Origin: Terriglobia bacterium
Lineage (GTDB): Bacteria > Acidobacteriota > Terriglobia > Terriglobales > Acidobacteriaceae
DNA: 64,000 nt
Direction: 5' to 3'
Assembly: GCA_020072845.1 (NCBI GenBank)
Contig: JAIQGF010000007.1
Location: 186,001-250,000, forward strand
The position numbers and the translations under genes are program-made. The notes under the pieces are model-generated. The model saw nothing but the letters and a program-made list of their open reading frames with translations. It was not told where the DNA came from and did not search any database. Each line of letters begins with the position of its first letter. Within the stretch, counting starts at the first letter, position 1. Positions 40,882-49,651 of the stretch are shown one piece after another.

Positions 40882-41262
40882 TCAGAACACCAGCACCGTG
40901 ATGCTCTTGTCGGTCCGGGTTTCGACCAGCGCGTAGTCAATGCGGATTGACAATTGCGCCTCGTCTCCGGTTTCGGAGGGCGGCGCGACCGTGACCGCCT
41001 TCAGATCGATCTGCCCAGCCAGCCACTTGTTCAAGGCCTGTTGCACGATGATTTGCGTGGTCGCGTCGAGCGTGTCCGAATGGGGTGCGAACAGCAACCG
41101 CCGCAGGCCACAGCCGAAATCGGGCAGGTCGGCGCGCTCGCCCGGCGACGTGAGCAGAACCTGGCGGATCATCTGTTCGACGTGCGCCTCATACGTGGTC
41201 TGCGCCGCCTGCCCTGAGTTGGCGTCAATACGAAACGGAAATGCGTAATCGCAACGGTTCAT
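40882..41262 (-). CDS. gp25-like baseplate wedge protein
   Basis: A 126-aa protein of the gp25/W (GPW) family, the small conserved wedge protein of contractile tails (Afp9-like). It has the typical block VEQMIRQVLLTSPGERADLP, followed by DFGCGLRRLLFAP and an amphipathic C-terminal strand. In phages it connects the sheath to the baseplate wedge. Between the PAAR-like and baseplate-J genes, gene order is classical. Confidence 0.92.
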   Translation of the reverse strand: MNRCDYAFPFRIDANSGQAAQTTYEAHVEQMIRQVLLTSPGERADLPDFGCGLRRLLFAPHSDTLDATTQIIVQQALNKWLAGQIDLKAVTVAPPSETGDEAQLSIRIDYALVETRTDKSITVLVF

Positions 41263-41274
41263 GTCGGTCTCGCG

Positions 41275-41604
41275 CTACTCGCCTGAAACCTGTGGCTGCG
41301 TGAATTGGATCAGCACGGTTCCCTGCGGCGCCTGATCCGCGGCGACGCACATTCCCACGCTGTCCTCGCTCAATGTGAAATCTCCCGCGGCCTTGCTGCG
41401 GAGGTCGCTTTCCATCCACTGGACCTGTATGCACGGATGCGGCGCGCCGGAGACGTTCAGCGTGCATCCCTTGATGGTGAAGGTGTCGGACGAACGCAAG
41501 AGAAAATCGCCCCCGCCTTTCACTCGCGTGTTTGAGGTAACGACTGAGACGGTCCCCAGGTGGGGGCACATCAAGACGCTGGATGAGTTCAGCAAGCCCG
41601 CCAT
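41275..41604 (-). CDS. PAAR-like spike-tip protein
   Basis: A 109-aa protein with LMCPHLGTVSV near the N-terminus, and scattered cysteines and histidines (KGCTLNVSG, PHPCIQVQW) typical of the PAAR-like tip proteins of eCIS (Afp10-like). These cap the spike and bind a metal ion. The ATG shares its A with the TGA of the spike gene (TGATG), preceded by GGAGG. No toxin domain is fused. Confidence 0.78.
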   Translation of the reverse strand: MAGLLNSSSVLMCPHLGTVSVVTSNTRVKGGGDFLLRSSDTFTIKGCTLNVSGAPHPCIQVQWMESDLRSKAAGDFTLSEDSVGMCVAADQAPQGTVLIQFTQPQVSGE

Positions 41605-42122
41605 CACATCACCTCCAACGCGCCATCGTTGACGTTTACTTCCGAGTCGTTGATGACGACCGTGTTCGATCCGTGCTTCAGCGTCACGCCGGAAGAGTCG
41701 AGCGTGATGCTGTTATCGTGCGAGTCGGTGATGGTGATGCTCTCGCCGTCATCATCCAGCAGGATTTTGTTGCCGGACTTGGTGACCATGGCTTTGACGG
41801 CCGGGGCTGCGTCGGAAGGCGCTTCGTCCGCGCGCCAATAGCAGCCCGTCCAGATCGGGTACGACACATCGCCGCCCTCGAACTCGATCCAGACCCCCGC
41901 CCCGGTTTCGGGCAGAAATGCGAAGCCCACGCCCGGGCCGGCGTAGGGAACGCAAGGCACGCACCACCCGCTCTCCTGGTCGCCCAGGACGGCCGGCACT
42001 TTTGCCTTAATTCGCAGCGTGTCCTTGTCAACGTCGGTGACCGTTCCGCGATACTTGCCGTAGAAGCGGTAACGGATGCGCTCCAGCACATCGAGGATCG
42101 CCTGTTCGTTGATGCCGCTCAT
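41604..42122 (-). CDS. gp5/VgrG-like baseplate spike protein
   Basis: A 172-aa protein with an OB-fold (FYGKYRGTVTDVDKDTLRI, then VWIEFEGGDVSYPIWTGCYW, about 20-95) and a short C-terminal beta-helical needle rich in D, S and T (SHDNSITLDSSGVTLKHGSN). Lysozyme is absent. It acts as the tail spike beneath the PAAR tip. The ATG (42122) overlaps the stop of the gpD-like gene by four bases (ATGA); the longer frame is rejected. Afp8 in Serratia fuses this and the gpD part; here they are separate. Confidence 0.87.
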   Translation of the reverse strand: MSGINEQAILDVLERIRYRFYGKYRGTVTDVDKDTLRIKAKVPAVLGDQESGWCVPCVPYAGPGVGFAFLPETGAGVWIEFEGGDVSYPIWTGCYWRADEAPSDAAPAVKAMVTKSGNKILLDDDGESITITDSHDNSITLDSSGVTLKHGSNTVVINDSEVNVNDGALEVM

Positions 42123-43246
42123 AACAGACCTCCCAGCAAACTCCCTCCCGATGGGGCCGGCCCGACCGCATTGCGCACCAGCGTGAATTTCATCTTGTGC
42201 GACTCCGCGGTAATGCTGTGCCGGACGCTCCACACCAGGTACTTGCCGGAATTCAGGCTGCCGGCGCCATTGACCAAAACGATCATGCCCGCTCGCAACA
42301 CGCCATTCAGCCGCGCCACGTCGGCTTCGCCCTCGCAGCGCGCGAACCAGCCGGCTTCGCGGAGCACCGACTGGGCGCGGAGCGTCAATTCCTGGGCGTC
42401 GTCCACGGGGGTGGTCAGCACAACAACCATGTCCTTGCCCGCGAACTCTGCCAGGGTTCGACTGTCGAGAGGGTCGAGCCCGGAATCGTTGGTGCCGCCA
42501 CTGGCGCCGTCGGGATCGTCATCGTTGAACAATGCTTGCCGCGCGCTTACCTCCGTGGGGCGGGTCACGTCCCACTCGAAATCCAGCGCATCGACGTTCC
42601 ACGCATCTGGGTCGTTGAGCTCGAAAGTGACCTCCGGGTCGCCGCCCAGACTCGGCTTGGCGAAGTAGCCGACGCGCCGCCCGGGAGTATCGGCACAGGT
42701 AACGCGGCAGAGCTTTCCATTGCGGCGCGCAAGGTTGCGCAGAAACTGGATGTCGGACGCACGCTGCATCAGGCTGTGGCCGTCTTCCGTATGGGAAGGG
42801 GAATCGTCTTCGGTGTTGTCGGGCGAGGGCGTGATGCCGTAATCGCTGAAAACCGCGTTCGCCACGTCCGCATCGGTCACGTCCACCCACTGTTTCACTT
42901 TCTCCTCCAGGTTCATCAGCCACGAGGCGTCTTGTCCCCAAACGGTCAAGCTCGAACCGGTGGTCCCCCTGCCCAGGTGCAGTTTGTGCGTGAGCACGTA
43001 GCCATCGAAGATGCACTGATCCGATCCCCCGTCCGCACTCACGACGACGGCCACGTTCGCGAACGGCTTGAATCTGTCGTCGTTCACGTAGGCGAGGTCG
43101 CCAGCATCGTCGGCGCTCACGGGCAGCGTGAATTCAATGGCGGCCGGTCCATCGGCGTTCTCCTCCACCTCCAGCGCGGTGGTCTGGGCATAAAGATCGT
43201 CGTCCGCCTCCGCTCCGTTAAACAGCATTCGATACGCGCTTGCCAT
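42119..43246 (-). CDS. Phage late control D (gpD)-like hub protein
   Basis: A 375-aa protein of the gpD/gp27-like hub family. The start LYAQTTALEVEENADGPAAI and the central DIQFLRNLARRNGKLCRV segment are typical. It forms the trimeric hub that carries the gp5-like spike and adapts six-fold to three-fold symmetry. It starts three bases after the LysM gene and overlaps the spike gene by ATGA, so all three are translated together. Confidence 0.85.
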   Translation of the reverse strand: MASAYRMLFNGAEADDDLYAQTTALEVEENADGPAAIEFTLPVSADDAGDLAYVNDDRFKPFANVAVVVSADGGSDQCIFDGYVLTHKLHLGRGTTGSSLTVWGQDASWLMNLEEKVKQWVDVTDADVANAVFSDYGITPSPDNTEDDSPSHTEDGHSLMQRASDIQFLRNLARRNGKLCRVTCADTPGRRVGYFAKPSLGGDPEVTFELNDPDAWNVDALDFEWDVTRPTEVSARQALFNDDDPDGASGGTNDSGLDPLDSRTLAEFAGKDMVVVLTTPVDDAQELTLRAQSVLREAGWFARCEGEADVARLNGVLRAGMIVLVNGAGSLNSGKYLVWSVRHSITAESHKMKFTLVRNAVGPAPSGGSLLGGLL

Positions 43247-43249
43247 CGC

Positions 43250-43525
43250 TCAGCGGCCCTTTCCCGGCACACCCACCAGGTCATGGACGGCCAGAGCATC
43301 CGGCGCCATCGAGTTGTTGGCGTCTGCCAGTTGCCAAAAGGCGGTTGCGTCCGCGAGGTAGTGCGACGCGATCAAGTCCAGCCGCTGTCCTTCGTGCCGG
43401 CGATGAAAACCGATCAGCGGATTGCTCGAGGGCAGCGGAAGACGGGCGACGGAGATGCTGGCGCCGTCCGCCTTAGTGATCGTGTACGTGGCCGAATTTT
43501 CGTACCGGCTACCTGGAAAGAACAT
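43250..43525 (-). CDS. LysM-domain eCIS baseplate protein
   Basis: A 91-aa protein whose C-terminal half HRRHEGQRLDLIASHYLADA followed by AFWQLADANN is a LysM-like fold, with the usual proline-glycine end. In eCIS and phages small LysM proteins (gp53-like or the end of Afp7) dock the hub to the tube. It follows the CIS-tube gene and precedes gpD, the conserved order. No signal peptide is present, so it is not a cell-wall protein. Confidence 0.82.
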   Translation of the reverse strand: MFFPGSRYENSATYTITKADGASISVARLPLPSSNPLIGFHRRHEGQRLDLIASHYLADATAFWQLADANNSMAPDALAVHDLVGVPGKGR

Positions 43526-43547
43526 ATGGACCCCACTCGAAAAACGA

Positions 43548-44276
43548 CTACAGCGGCAACATGCCGATAATCGACTCCACCGCGTTTTCCAGATTCGCGA
43601 GCGCCAGGGTCTGCCGCAGTCCCTGCGAGTACACGTAGGCCGCCTTGGCGATGTTGCTGAGCGGACCCTTAACGGCGTGAAGCTCGTCGCTGGTCAGCAC
43701 TCTCAGCGTGATCGTCGCCTCGGCATGGGTCGGGTTGAGCAACAGCGCGTCGTAGAGCCGCTCGGTAATCTGCAGTTGGGTGACACGCACCGGCAGGATT
43801 CGCCCGGGCCCCCAAACGAACAGCACGGTTGGGACGGTTGACTGCGGGACCGAGCGTTTCGCTTGCGCGCCGGCGGAGCCTCCGATGGAAATGCCGCCCG
43901 CGCCGGCCGATGCGGACACCGAGCCGAGGAGGTATCGGACACTGGAACCGCCGGTCGGATACAACAGCATCTCCAGGGCGGCCAGCCTGCTGTACACGCC
44001 GGTGGAGTCAGCAAGGCCCGCCGCCACAGGACTCCCGTCGGCGATCATGTCTCCGGCGTCCATGAACAGCGTGAAGGAGAACTGCTCTCCGGGCATGCCC
44101 TTGACGGCAAGCGGATTCGCCGACCCGGTCGCCTCCGCGGCGTGCGCCGGCTCCGGCTGACTCCAGGTGTGCGTCATCGTCTCCGGGTTGTACTGGAAGA
44201 TGATGACGTTCGGCAGAGGCACCAGGAACGTCGGCATGAACTCCACCAGCGCGCCTCGTAGATACTTGCCCGGCAT
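43548..44276 (-). CDS. CIS tube-type protein (Afp7-like)
   Basis: A 242-aa protein. The N-terminal pattern VIIFQYNPETMTHTWSQP, the GEQFSFTLFMDAGD block and the C-terminal VRVTQLQITERLYD with ATITLRVL are those of the contractile-injection-system tube initiator family, which forms the first ring between hub and inner tube. A Ser/Gly/Ala-rich insertion (SASAGAGGISIGGSAGAQA) is present around residues 115-140. The LysM domain normally found with it is encoded by the next gene. Confidence 0.8.
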   Translation of the reverse strand: MPGKYLRGALVEFMPTFLVPLPNVIIFQYNPETMTHTWSQPEPAHAAEATGSANPLAVKGMPGEQFSFTLFMDAGDMIADGSPVAAGLADSTGVYSRLAALEMLLYPTGGSSVRYLLGSVSASAGAGGISIGGSAGAQAKRSVPQSTVPTVLFVWGPGRILPVRVTQLQITERLYDALLLNPTHAEATITLRVLTSDELHAVKGPLSNIAKAAYVYSQGLRQTLALANLENAVESIIGMLPL

Positions 44277-44356
44277 ACAGGTTCGTGTTCCTTTCCGTTG
44301 TCATTGGGCCCGCGATGCTTGCGGCGACGAATCCTCGAAGTTGCGGCGCACGCGGC

Positions 44357-44593
44357 TCAGAGCGAGCGCTCGATTTGCCTCACAATCTCGTCCGCAATGG
44401 ATTTCGCGAGCATGTCCGTCGAGCCGGCCCCGGCCGGCACCGACACTCGCATCGCTTCTACGTTTCCGGACCGCCGCAGGTGAACAACCGAGCCGGCCAG
44501 GGCATCGGCAATCAGACGGGCCAGGCGCTTTGCTTCGCTCTCCGAAATTCCGGAGAGGTTCAGCCGGACGTTATCCAGCGTAAGCTCGACCAC
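44357..44593 (-). CDS. Small conserved-looking eCIS operon protein
   Basis: A 78-aa, mainly helical protein (ISESEAKRLARLIADALAGS and STDMLAKSIADEIVRQIER) with no recognised family. It starts at GTG three bases after the ATPase stop, with GGGAGGGG as ribosome-binding site, so it is translated as part of the operon. It is flanked by the ATPase and CIS-tube genes. It may be an assembly factor. Confidence 0.6.
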   Translation of the reverse strand: MVELTLDNVRLNLSGISESEAKRLARLIADALAGSVVHLRRSGNVEAMRVSVPAGAGSTDMLAKSIADEIVRQIERSL

Positions 44594-44596
44594 AGC

Positions 44597-46705
44597 TCAC
44601 CCCTCCCAATCTCCCGGACGCAGCATCACGCCGTGCTTGGCAACCTCGCGCCGCGCCGCGTTCAGTACATGGTTCATGGTGATTCGCGAACCCTCAGCGC
44701 GCGCCAGAAACGCGGCTGACAAAGCCGCTAAGGTGATATCGGCGCCGCTCATGTTCAGCTTGCCGGCAAGGAAATCCCAGTCAATGTCCTGCAGCAAAGC
44801 CTCGCCCCGGGGCGAGTGCGCGAGCAGAGCGCGCTTCCACAAAGCCAGGCGCTCGGCAGGACCGGGCTGGATGAAATCGACGATGAACCTGAGCCGGCGC
44901 ACGAAGGCCTTGTCCAGATCGCCCTTACGGTTCGTCGCCAGGATGGCGATGCCATCAAACTGTTCCATGCGCTGGAGCAGATAATCGATTTCAATGTTCG
45001 CGAACCTGTCGTGCGCGTCCTTGACCTGGGTCCGTTGTCCGAAGAGCGCGTCCGCCTCATCGAACAGGAGTACCACGTTGGTGCGTTCGCAGGATTCGAA
45101 CACCTGCTTCAAGTGCTTCTCGGTTTCTCCGATGTACTTGTTCATCACGCCCGCCAGATCGACGCGGTAGAGCTTCATGCCGAGCGAGGCTGCCATCACC
45201 TGCGCGGCCATGGTTTTTCCCGTTCCGCTCGGGCCTGCGAACATGGCGGTGATGCCGCGGCCCATGGGAACAAGTTTTTCGAATCCCCAGTCCTCGTACA
45301 CCGGCCAGCGCAGCCGCGCCTGTTGCTCCAATTCCCCGAGGTGCTGCCGCACGCCGGCGGGGAGCACGATGTCGTTCCACGTGTAAGGGCAGAGCATGGG
45401 CGTCAACAGCTCATGCGGGCCCTGGTGAAGATTTCCCCGGCAGACATTGGCGACCGCGTCTGCTCCGGCCGCCTCCACGCGGGCGGCATTGACGATCTCC
45501 GCCGGAACCAGTGTCCAGTCGGTGATCGGCTCCGGGGCCGGCGAATCGGAAAGTTGTGTCCAAAGTGAGAGCCGCGCGTCGCGCGTGAGCCGCGGCAAGC
45601 GAATCGATAGGCGTGCCACCGCTGGACGTGTAGTTTGCGACAGCGGCAGCTGCGACCCGAAGATCGTAAGTTCCGGCTGCATCACGAGGTCCCACACATT
45701 GGGGTTCGCGCGCTCGGCGTGACGCCAGTACAGAACGCCGCCCACCAGCTTTGCCAACCGTGCCGCGCGCACCGCTCGCTCCGTGGCGGTCGCCGGCGGG
45801 ACGTCGCTGCCCATCAACAAAGCAGCGTCCGCTGAAACCAAGTTGCAGCCCAAAGCCGCGGCGAGCTGTCCAGCCAGTGTTTCTCTTCCCGACCCATCCG
45901 GTCCGACCAACTCCAACTCGATGAGCGGACACGAATCCCCGCTGTCCTGGCATGCGTCTCGCACCACCGCTACGAATGCCTGCATCCTGGCTAGTTCCGC
46001 CGGATATAGACAGGTCTTGGTTGCGTTCTCGGCCGCGGGAATAAACGCGGCCGCCGATCCCAGCATTGGATCGATGGGCGCCAACCGGGTGAGCCACTGC
46101 ACGACACCCGGATCGGCCACCCATGCAGTCGCCACGGACCCGCTATCCGAAACGTTGTCAGCGGGCGAAGCGATGCGCCAGCGAATCAGGTTGCAGTCCG
46201 GCCCGAAGCTCACGCCGAGCGGCGATTCAAACAGTGCCGCAGCCAGCCAAGGCGTTGCCCTGCCGGCAGTGGCGTCATCGTGCAGGTATCCGTAAACGCG
46301 CCGCAGCATCGGGTCGACTTCGACCGCAACCGTGAGCGACAGCAGATCCAGTTCCGCCTGCGATAGCTCGAATGCCTGCTGCAAGTGCGCCCACGGCGGA
46401 TCGAGCGCAAACGCCGCGTCGGCGGCCAGAATTAATGGAGCAAGCTCCCGCGCGCTGGAATCGTTTTCATAAAACAGCGCTTCGGCTTCTCTCAGTTCGG
46501 CAGGATCGGTGAGGATGCGGTCGATTTCGCTGTCGGGAATGACCAACCCGTGTTCCGTCTCCGTGCGCCCGTTGGCCCACAGTGACCGCATCCACAAGAC
46601 GCGGCGCTGCGCGCGCACCCGTATGCGCCAGGTGAACGCCGGCCCTGCCGCTGGTCGCTCCATCGCGGCAGCCCTTCCGTTGTTCGGCTCTTTCTTCAAT
46701 CTCAT
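44597..46705 (-). CDS. AAA+ ATPase of eCIS (Afp15-like)
   Basis: A 702-aa protein with two ATPase-type modules. The C-terminal module is complete: Walker A GPSGTGKT (about 491-498), Walker B VVLLFDEADALFG (about 544-556), sensor LATNR (about 589) and arginine fingers in RRLRF. An upstream module retains only a degenerate P-loop, GPDGSGRE (about 278-285). Such ATPases occur in nearly all eCIS loci and are needed for assembly or disassembly. The ATG at 46705 lies two bases after the DUF4255 stop; the next in-frame ATG (MERPAAG) is an alternative. Confidence 0.88.
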   Translation of the reverse strand: MRLKKEPNNGRAAAMERPAAGPAFTWRIRVRAQRRVLWMRSLWANGRTETEHGLVIPDSEIDRILTDPAELREAEALFYENDSSARELAPLILAADAAFALDPPWAHLQQAFELSQAELDLLSLTVAVEVDPMLRRVYGYLHDDATAGRATPWLAAALFESPLGVSFGPDCNLIRWRIASPADNVSDSGSVATAWVADPGVVQWLTRLAPIDPMLGSAAAFIPAAENATKTCLYPAELARMQAFVAVVRDACQDSGDSCPLIELELVGPDGSGRETLAGQLAAALGCNLVSADAALLMGSDVPPATATERAVRAARLAKLVGGVLYWRHAERANPNVWDLVMQPELTIFGSQLPLSQTTRPAVARLSIRLPRLTRDARLSLWTQLSDSPAPEPITDWTLVPAEIVNAARVEAAGADAVANVCRGNLHQGPHELLTPMLCPYTWNDIVLPAGVRQHLGELEQQARLRWPVYEDWGFEKLVPMGRGITAMFAGPSGTGKTMAAQVMAASLGMKLYRVDLAGVMNKYIGETEKHLKQVFESCERTNVVLLFDEADALFGQRTQVKDAHDRFANIEIDYLLQRMEQFDGIAILATNRKGDLDKAFVRRLRFIVDFIQPGPAERLALWKRALLAHSPRGEALLQDIDWDFLAGKLNMSGADITLAALSAAFLARAEGSRITMNHVLNAARREVAKHGVMLRPGDWEG

Positions 46706-46707
46706 GT

Positions 46708-48006
46708 TCAAACCTGAAGCCACCATGCCGGCGCCGATTCCACGCCGTTCACGCGAATTCGTATGGTGTATCGTGCTGTCGCCAGATTCGCGGGCGGTTG
46801 AAATGTGATCGCGGTTCCTCCCGGATTGACAGTGAACTTGCCCGCCGCCGCTGGTCCCTCGGCAAGCGGGACCGGATCGAGCAGCAACTCGGTCTTGCCG
46901 GTCACGAACCCTGCCCCTTGGATCGTGAACGGGCCGGCCCCGGACAGGACCGGCGGATCGGTCGCGTCCACGCGGGCGGCAATGCTGAACGGCGTCGCGT
47001 TCGAGCGCACCGCGCCGGGGTCCGTCGCCGGCAGATTGTTGCCGACACGCAACTGGTACACGCCCGCAGGCGGCGAATTAGCGGGCAGCGCTCCCACCGC
47101 GCTCGGGAGCTTAAGCGTGAAGCGAGTTTCGCTTTGCGGCGGCGCCGGCGCCGTCAACCAAGCGGTGATGTTGGACTCCGTACCATCCGGCGCAAGCAAG
47201 TACACTCGATCCTTCAGTCCTGCGCCGTAAAGAAAGACGGTTTCTCCCGGCGCCACCGTCGCCGGAGAAAGATCGAAGGATTTGATATCCGGATTCCCCG
47301 CCGTGCTGTCGGGCGAGTGATACGCGACGGTGCGAAACGTGCCGATCACCTGCCCCGCCGCCGCGAACGGGAGTGCAGTCGCATCCACCGCGAGGCCGAT
47401 TTGACGCGGCTTCGGCGCCAGCTGAAATGCGGAAGTTTCCGGCGAAAGCATCACGACGCTGACCCGGTAAATAGTGCTCAACCTCATCGCCACGGTGGTT
47501 GCCTGCCAAAGCCGGCCGAGTTCCTCAGTCGATTCAATCTCCATCGTGAGCGTCCATTCCTGCTTCACCCCCTGGCCGCCGAGCACGACGGTTGTCGTCA
47601 GGATCGGGTCCTCATGGAAGCAGCGGAGAGCAATGCTCATGGCCTGCTGCTCGTGCACGTAATCTCCCTTCGCGTAAGCCGTCACCAGGTAGTAGAGGTT
47701 CAGCGTCAGCGGCTGGAACGCGACCGGGGTATGGTTCCCCGGAGGCGGCGGAGTAAACGGCGGCATATTGCGCTGGAATTTGTCCTGGGAAACGTGGAAC
47801 AGGTAGAGCGTCAATTCGCAGTCGCCGGTGGAGCGAAGTTCGTCTGGAGCGACGCCCGTGATGTTGATGGTGTACGAGGGGCCGGGATTGTGCGGCAGGT
47901 TGTTGGGATTCCAAATCGGCGATTGGTCTCGGCAGTCCTTCAGCTTCTGAACCAGCAGGTCGGTAACCACCGAGAGATCCAGCAATCCCAGCAGGGCCGG
48001 CGGCAT
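46708..48006 (-). CDS. DUF4255 protein (tail terminator, Afp16-like)
   Basis: A 432-aa protein. The first 200 residues (LKDCRDQSPIWNPNNL, LTLYLFHVSQDKFQRN, LTLNLYYLVTAYAKGD) are the DUF4255 domain that caps the tube and sheath end of eCIS. An IPT/Ig-like segment follows (about 240-430, LSPATVAPGETVFLYGAGL and AGPFTIQGAGFVTGKTEL), not usual in the core family. It lies directly upstream of the AAA+ ATPase with two bases between. Confidence 0.83.
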   Translation of the reverse strand: MPPALLGLLDLSVVTDLLVQKLKDCRDQSPIWNPNNLPHNPGPSYTINITGVAPDELRSTGDCELTLYLFHVSQDKFQRNMPPFTPPPPGNHTPVAFQPLTLNLYYLVTAYAKGDYVHEQQAMSIALRCFHEDPILTTTVVLGGQGVKQEWTLTMEIESTEELGRLWQATTVAMRLSTIYRVSVVMLSPETSAFQLAPKPRQIGLAVDATALPFAAAGQVIGTFRTVAYHSPDSTAGNPDIKSFDLSPATVAPGETVFLYGAGLKDRVYLLAPDGTESNITAWLTAPAPPQSETRFTLKLPSAVGALPANSPPAGVYQLRVGNNLPATDPGAVRSNATPFSIAARVDATDPPVLSGAGPFTIQGAGFVTGKTELLLDPVPLAEGPAAAGKFTVNPGGTAITFQPPANLATARYTIRIRVNGVESAPAWWLQV

Positions 48007-48018
48007 ATCGTTTCCCCC

Positions 48019-48876
48019 TCAACCCTGTCGCAGTCCAAAACACGATAGGAACCCTCGCGACAACAGTCCCGGCGATGTGGAGTGTTTTACGGCTCGCGGC
48101 GGCGCAGGCGCGCTTGATGGAAGCACCCGAACTTCGATCGAGCCGATGCGAACCGATGCCGCAGCGCTTGTGCCCGGCTTGGGCGGCACGCCCGGCTCAG
48201 TGCTCGGAACTGGAGCCGTGATCACACGCTGGTGTGCGTACAGCGCGGGTGAGTGGCTGTCGCTCCGCGCCGGCTCACTGCGCCATGTCGGGTGCGCGGA
48301 AACCGAACGCTGCTCCCGCAGGTACTCCGCTGGCGAGCCGCGTTCGCCCGCATCGGCACCTGGCATCGCCGTGTCCGCGTTCGAGACGGAACCCGAATTC
48401 GCGATTTCCCGCCGATCTTGATTCGCCGCGGTGCGTGACGACGGCCTCGCCAAGCGATGGTCGAGCGTCTGAATCGGAAAACTGTTGGTACGTGCGCGGC
48501 TGGTGGGCGAACCAGACTCCTTTTCCGGCTGTGCGCGGTGCATCAATGTTGTCCGGCCGGCTGGCGCGGCGGCATTCGGTGCAGCGTTCACGACGTGCTC
48601 GGCAGACCGGTGCAACCCACCAGCCGCAAGACTTGATCCAAAACTCTCCTGTGACCCCGCTGCGGTTTGTGAGGCATCGCTCTCGGAATCGCCTGGGCGG
48701 CGCGGCTCAAGCTCGCCTGCAATCGTCGAAGTTTCCAGCCGCCGTGGGCGCTCCTCCGAACGCAGCGCGAACTGCGTCATTTCCCAGCGGCGAAATAGCG
48801 GTGTGGCCGGCTTGAGCACCGGCGCCAGCGTCAGTCTCTGCCCGGAGATCCGCTGGAGATACGACGCGCGACGCAT
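48019..48876 (-). CDS. Disordered Ser/Pro/Arg-rich eCIS operon protein
   Basis: A 285-aa low-complexity protein starting MRRASYLQRISGQRLTLAPV, then long stretches rich in S, P, A, R and E with no predicted domain. The start at 48876 shares a base with the stop of the zinc-ribbon gene (TGATG) and has AGGGAGGA upstream. The 175 extra codons of the longer frame are a shadow of that gene and were dropped. In this place other eCIS loci have a linker or cargo-adaptor-like protein. Function unknown. Confidence 0.6.
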   Translation of the reverse strand: MRRASYLQRISGQRLTLAPVLKPATPLFRRWEMTQFALRSEERPRRLETSTIAGELEPRRPGDSESDASQTAAGSQESFGSSLAAGGLHRSAEHVVNAAPNAAAPAGRTTLMHRAQPEKESGSPTSRARTNSFPIQTLDHRLARPSSRTAANQDRREIANSGSVSNADTAMPGADAGERGSPAEYLREQRSVSAHPTWRSEPARSDSHSPALYAHQRVITAPVPSTEPGVPPKPGTSAAASVRIGSIEVRVLPSSAPAPPRAVKHSTSPGLLSRGFLSCFGLRQG

Positions 48877-49646
48877 CACAATCCTCCCTGCTCCCGCACC
48901 ATTTCCGCGTACTGCGTGCGGCGGCTGCGCGGCAAATCCAGGATTTTCGCCTCCGGCCAGTGATAATTCAGGGCGAGAAGGTGGACCTCTTCGTACACAT
49001 ATGACGCCTGGTCTTTCAGTTCCCGCAGCACAAACTGCGTCACATCGAAGAAGACGGTGAGTTTGGTCCCGCATTCCGGGCACGAGCCCTGAATCTCGTG
49101 GGACAAGCTCGGGGCCAGCGATTCCATCGAACGCTCCACCTTGCGGCGCGTCGGCGCGTCCACCTCGGCAGGCGTGACGCAGCGGCGCAGCAGTTCGCGG
49201 CCGGGATGGCGCGCGCCGTTCACCGCCATGAGGTCTTCGCCGCAGGGAACACGGAATCTCGCTCCCAAACCGCGCAAACGGAACCAGCCGGCATGTTCGT
49301 CGCGCTCCACGCCGCCGCGCATGCGCACCGGATGGTGCGCCAGATAGTCGGCGATGCGGAACGAGATATCGGCTCTTGCGCCGCAATCGGCGTTCTGGCA
49401 TACCACGTCCGTCGCGATCAGCCCGCCAAACACAGCGCTGCGGATCAGCAACAGGATGACCTCGAGGTCGGTGATCGCCAGCGCGGCCGCATCGACCGGC
49501 GCCCCGTCGGCGCGCGTGGCGAGGCGCCCGATGACGGTCAATGCCAGCGCCAGGTTGAGAGAGCGCGCGTCGGCTAACGCCAGGTCGTCAGCGCCCGTGG
49601 GCTGCCGCACGGCAACGTCGAATCCGCTGACCGGGAGCTTGAACAT
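48876..49646 (-). CDS. Zinc-ribbon eCIS baseplate-associated protein
   Basis: A 256-aa protein starting MFKLPVSGFDVAVRQPTGADDLAL and ending REQGGL. It has two cysteine pairs, CQNADC (about 83-88) and CPECG (about 187-191), suited to bind one zinc ion. It resembles the T4-gp26/gp28-like hub-assembly proteins reported next to tail tube genes, but this is only a loose match. It begins five bases after the tube gene. Confidence 0.6.
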   Translation of the reverse strand: MFKLPVSGFDVAVRQPTGADDLALADARSLNLALALTVIGRLATRADGAPVDAAALAITDLEVILLLIRSAVFGGLIATDVVCQNADCGARADISFRIADYLAHHPVRMRGGVERDEHAGWFRLRGLGARFRVPCGEDLMAVNGARHPGRELLRRCVTPAEVDAPTRRKVERSMESLAPSLSHEIQGSCPECGTKLTVFFDVTQFVLRELKDQASYVYEEVHLLALNYHWPEAKILDLPRSRRTQYAEMVREQGGL

Positions 49647-49651
49647 GGCGG

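Noticed and set aside
48877-49401. N-terminal extension of the disordered eCIS protein
   Set aside because: It overlaps the zinc-ribbon gene in another frame; the TGATG coupling and AGGGAGGA site support the start at 48876.
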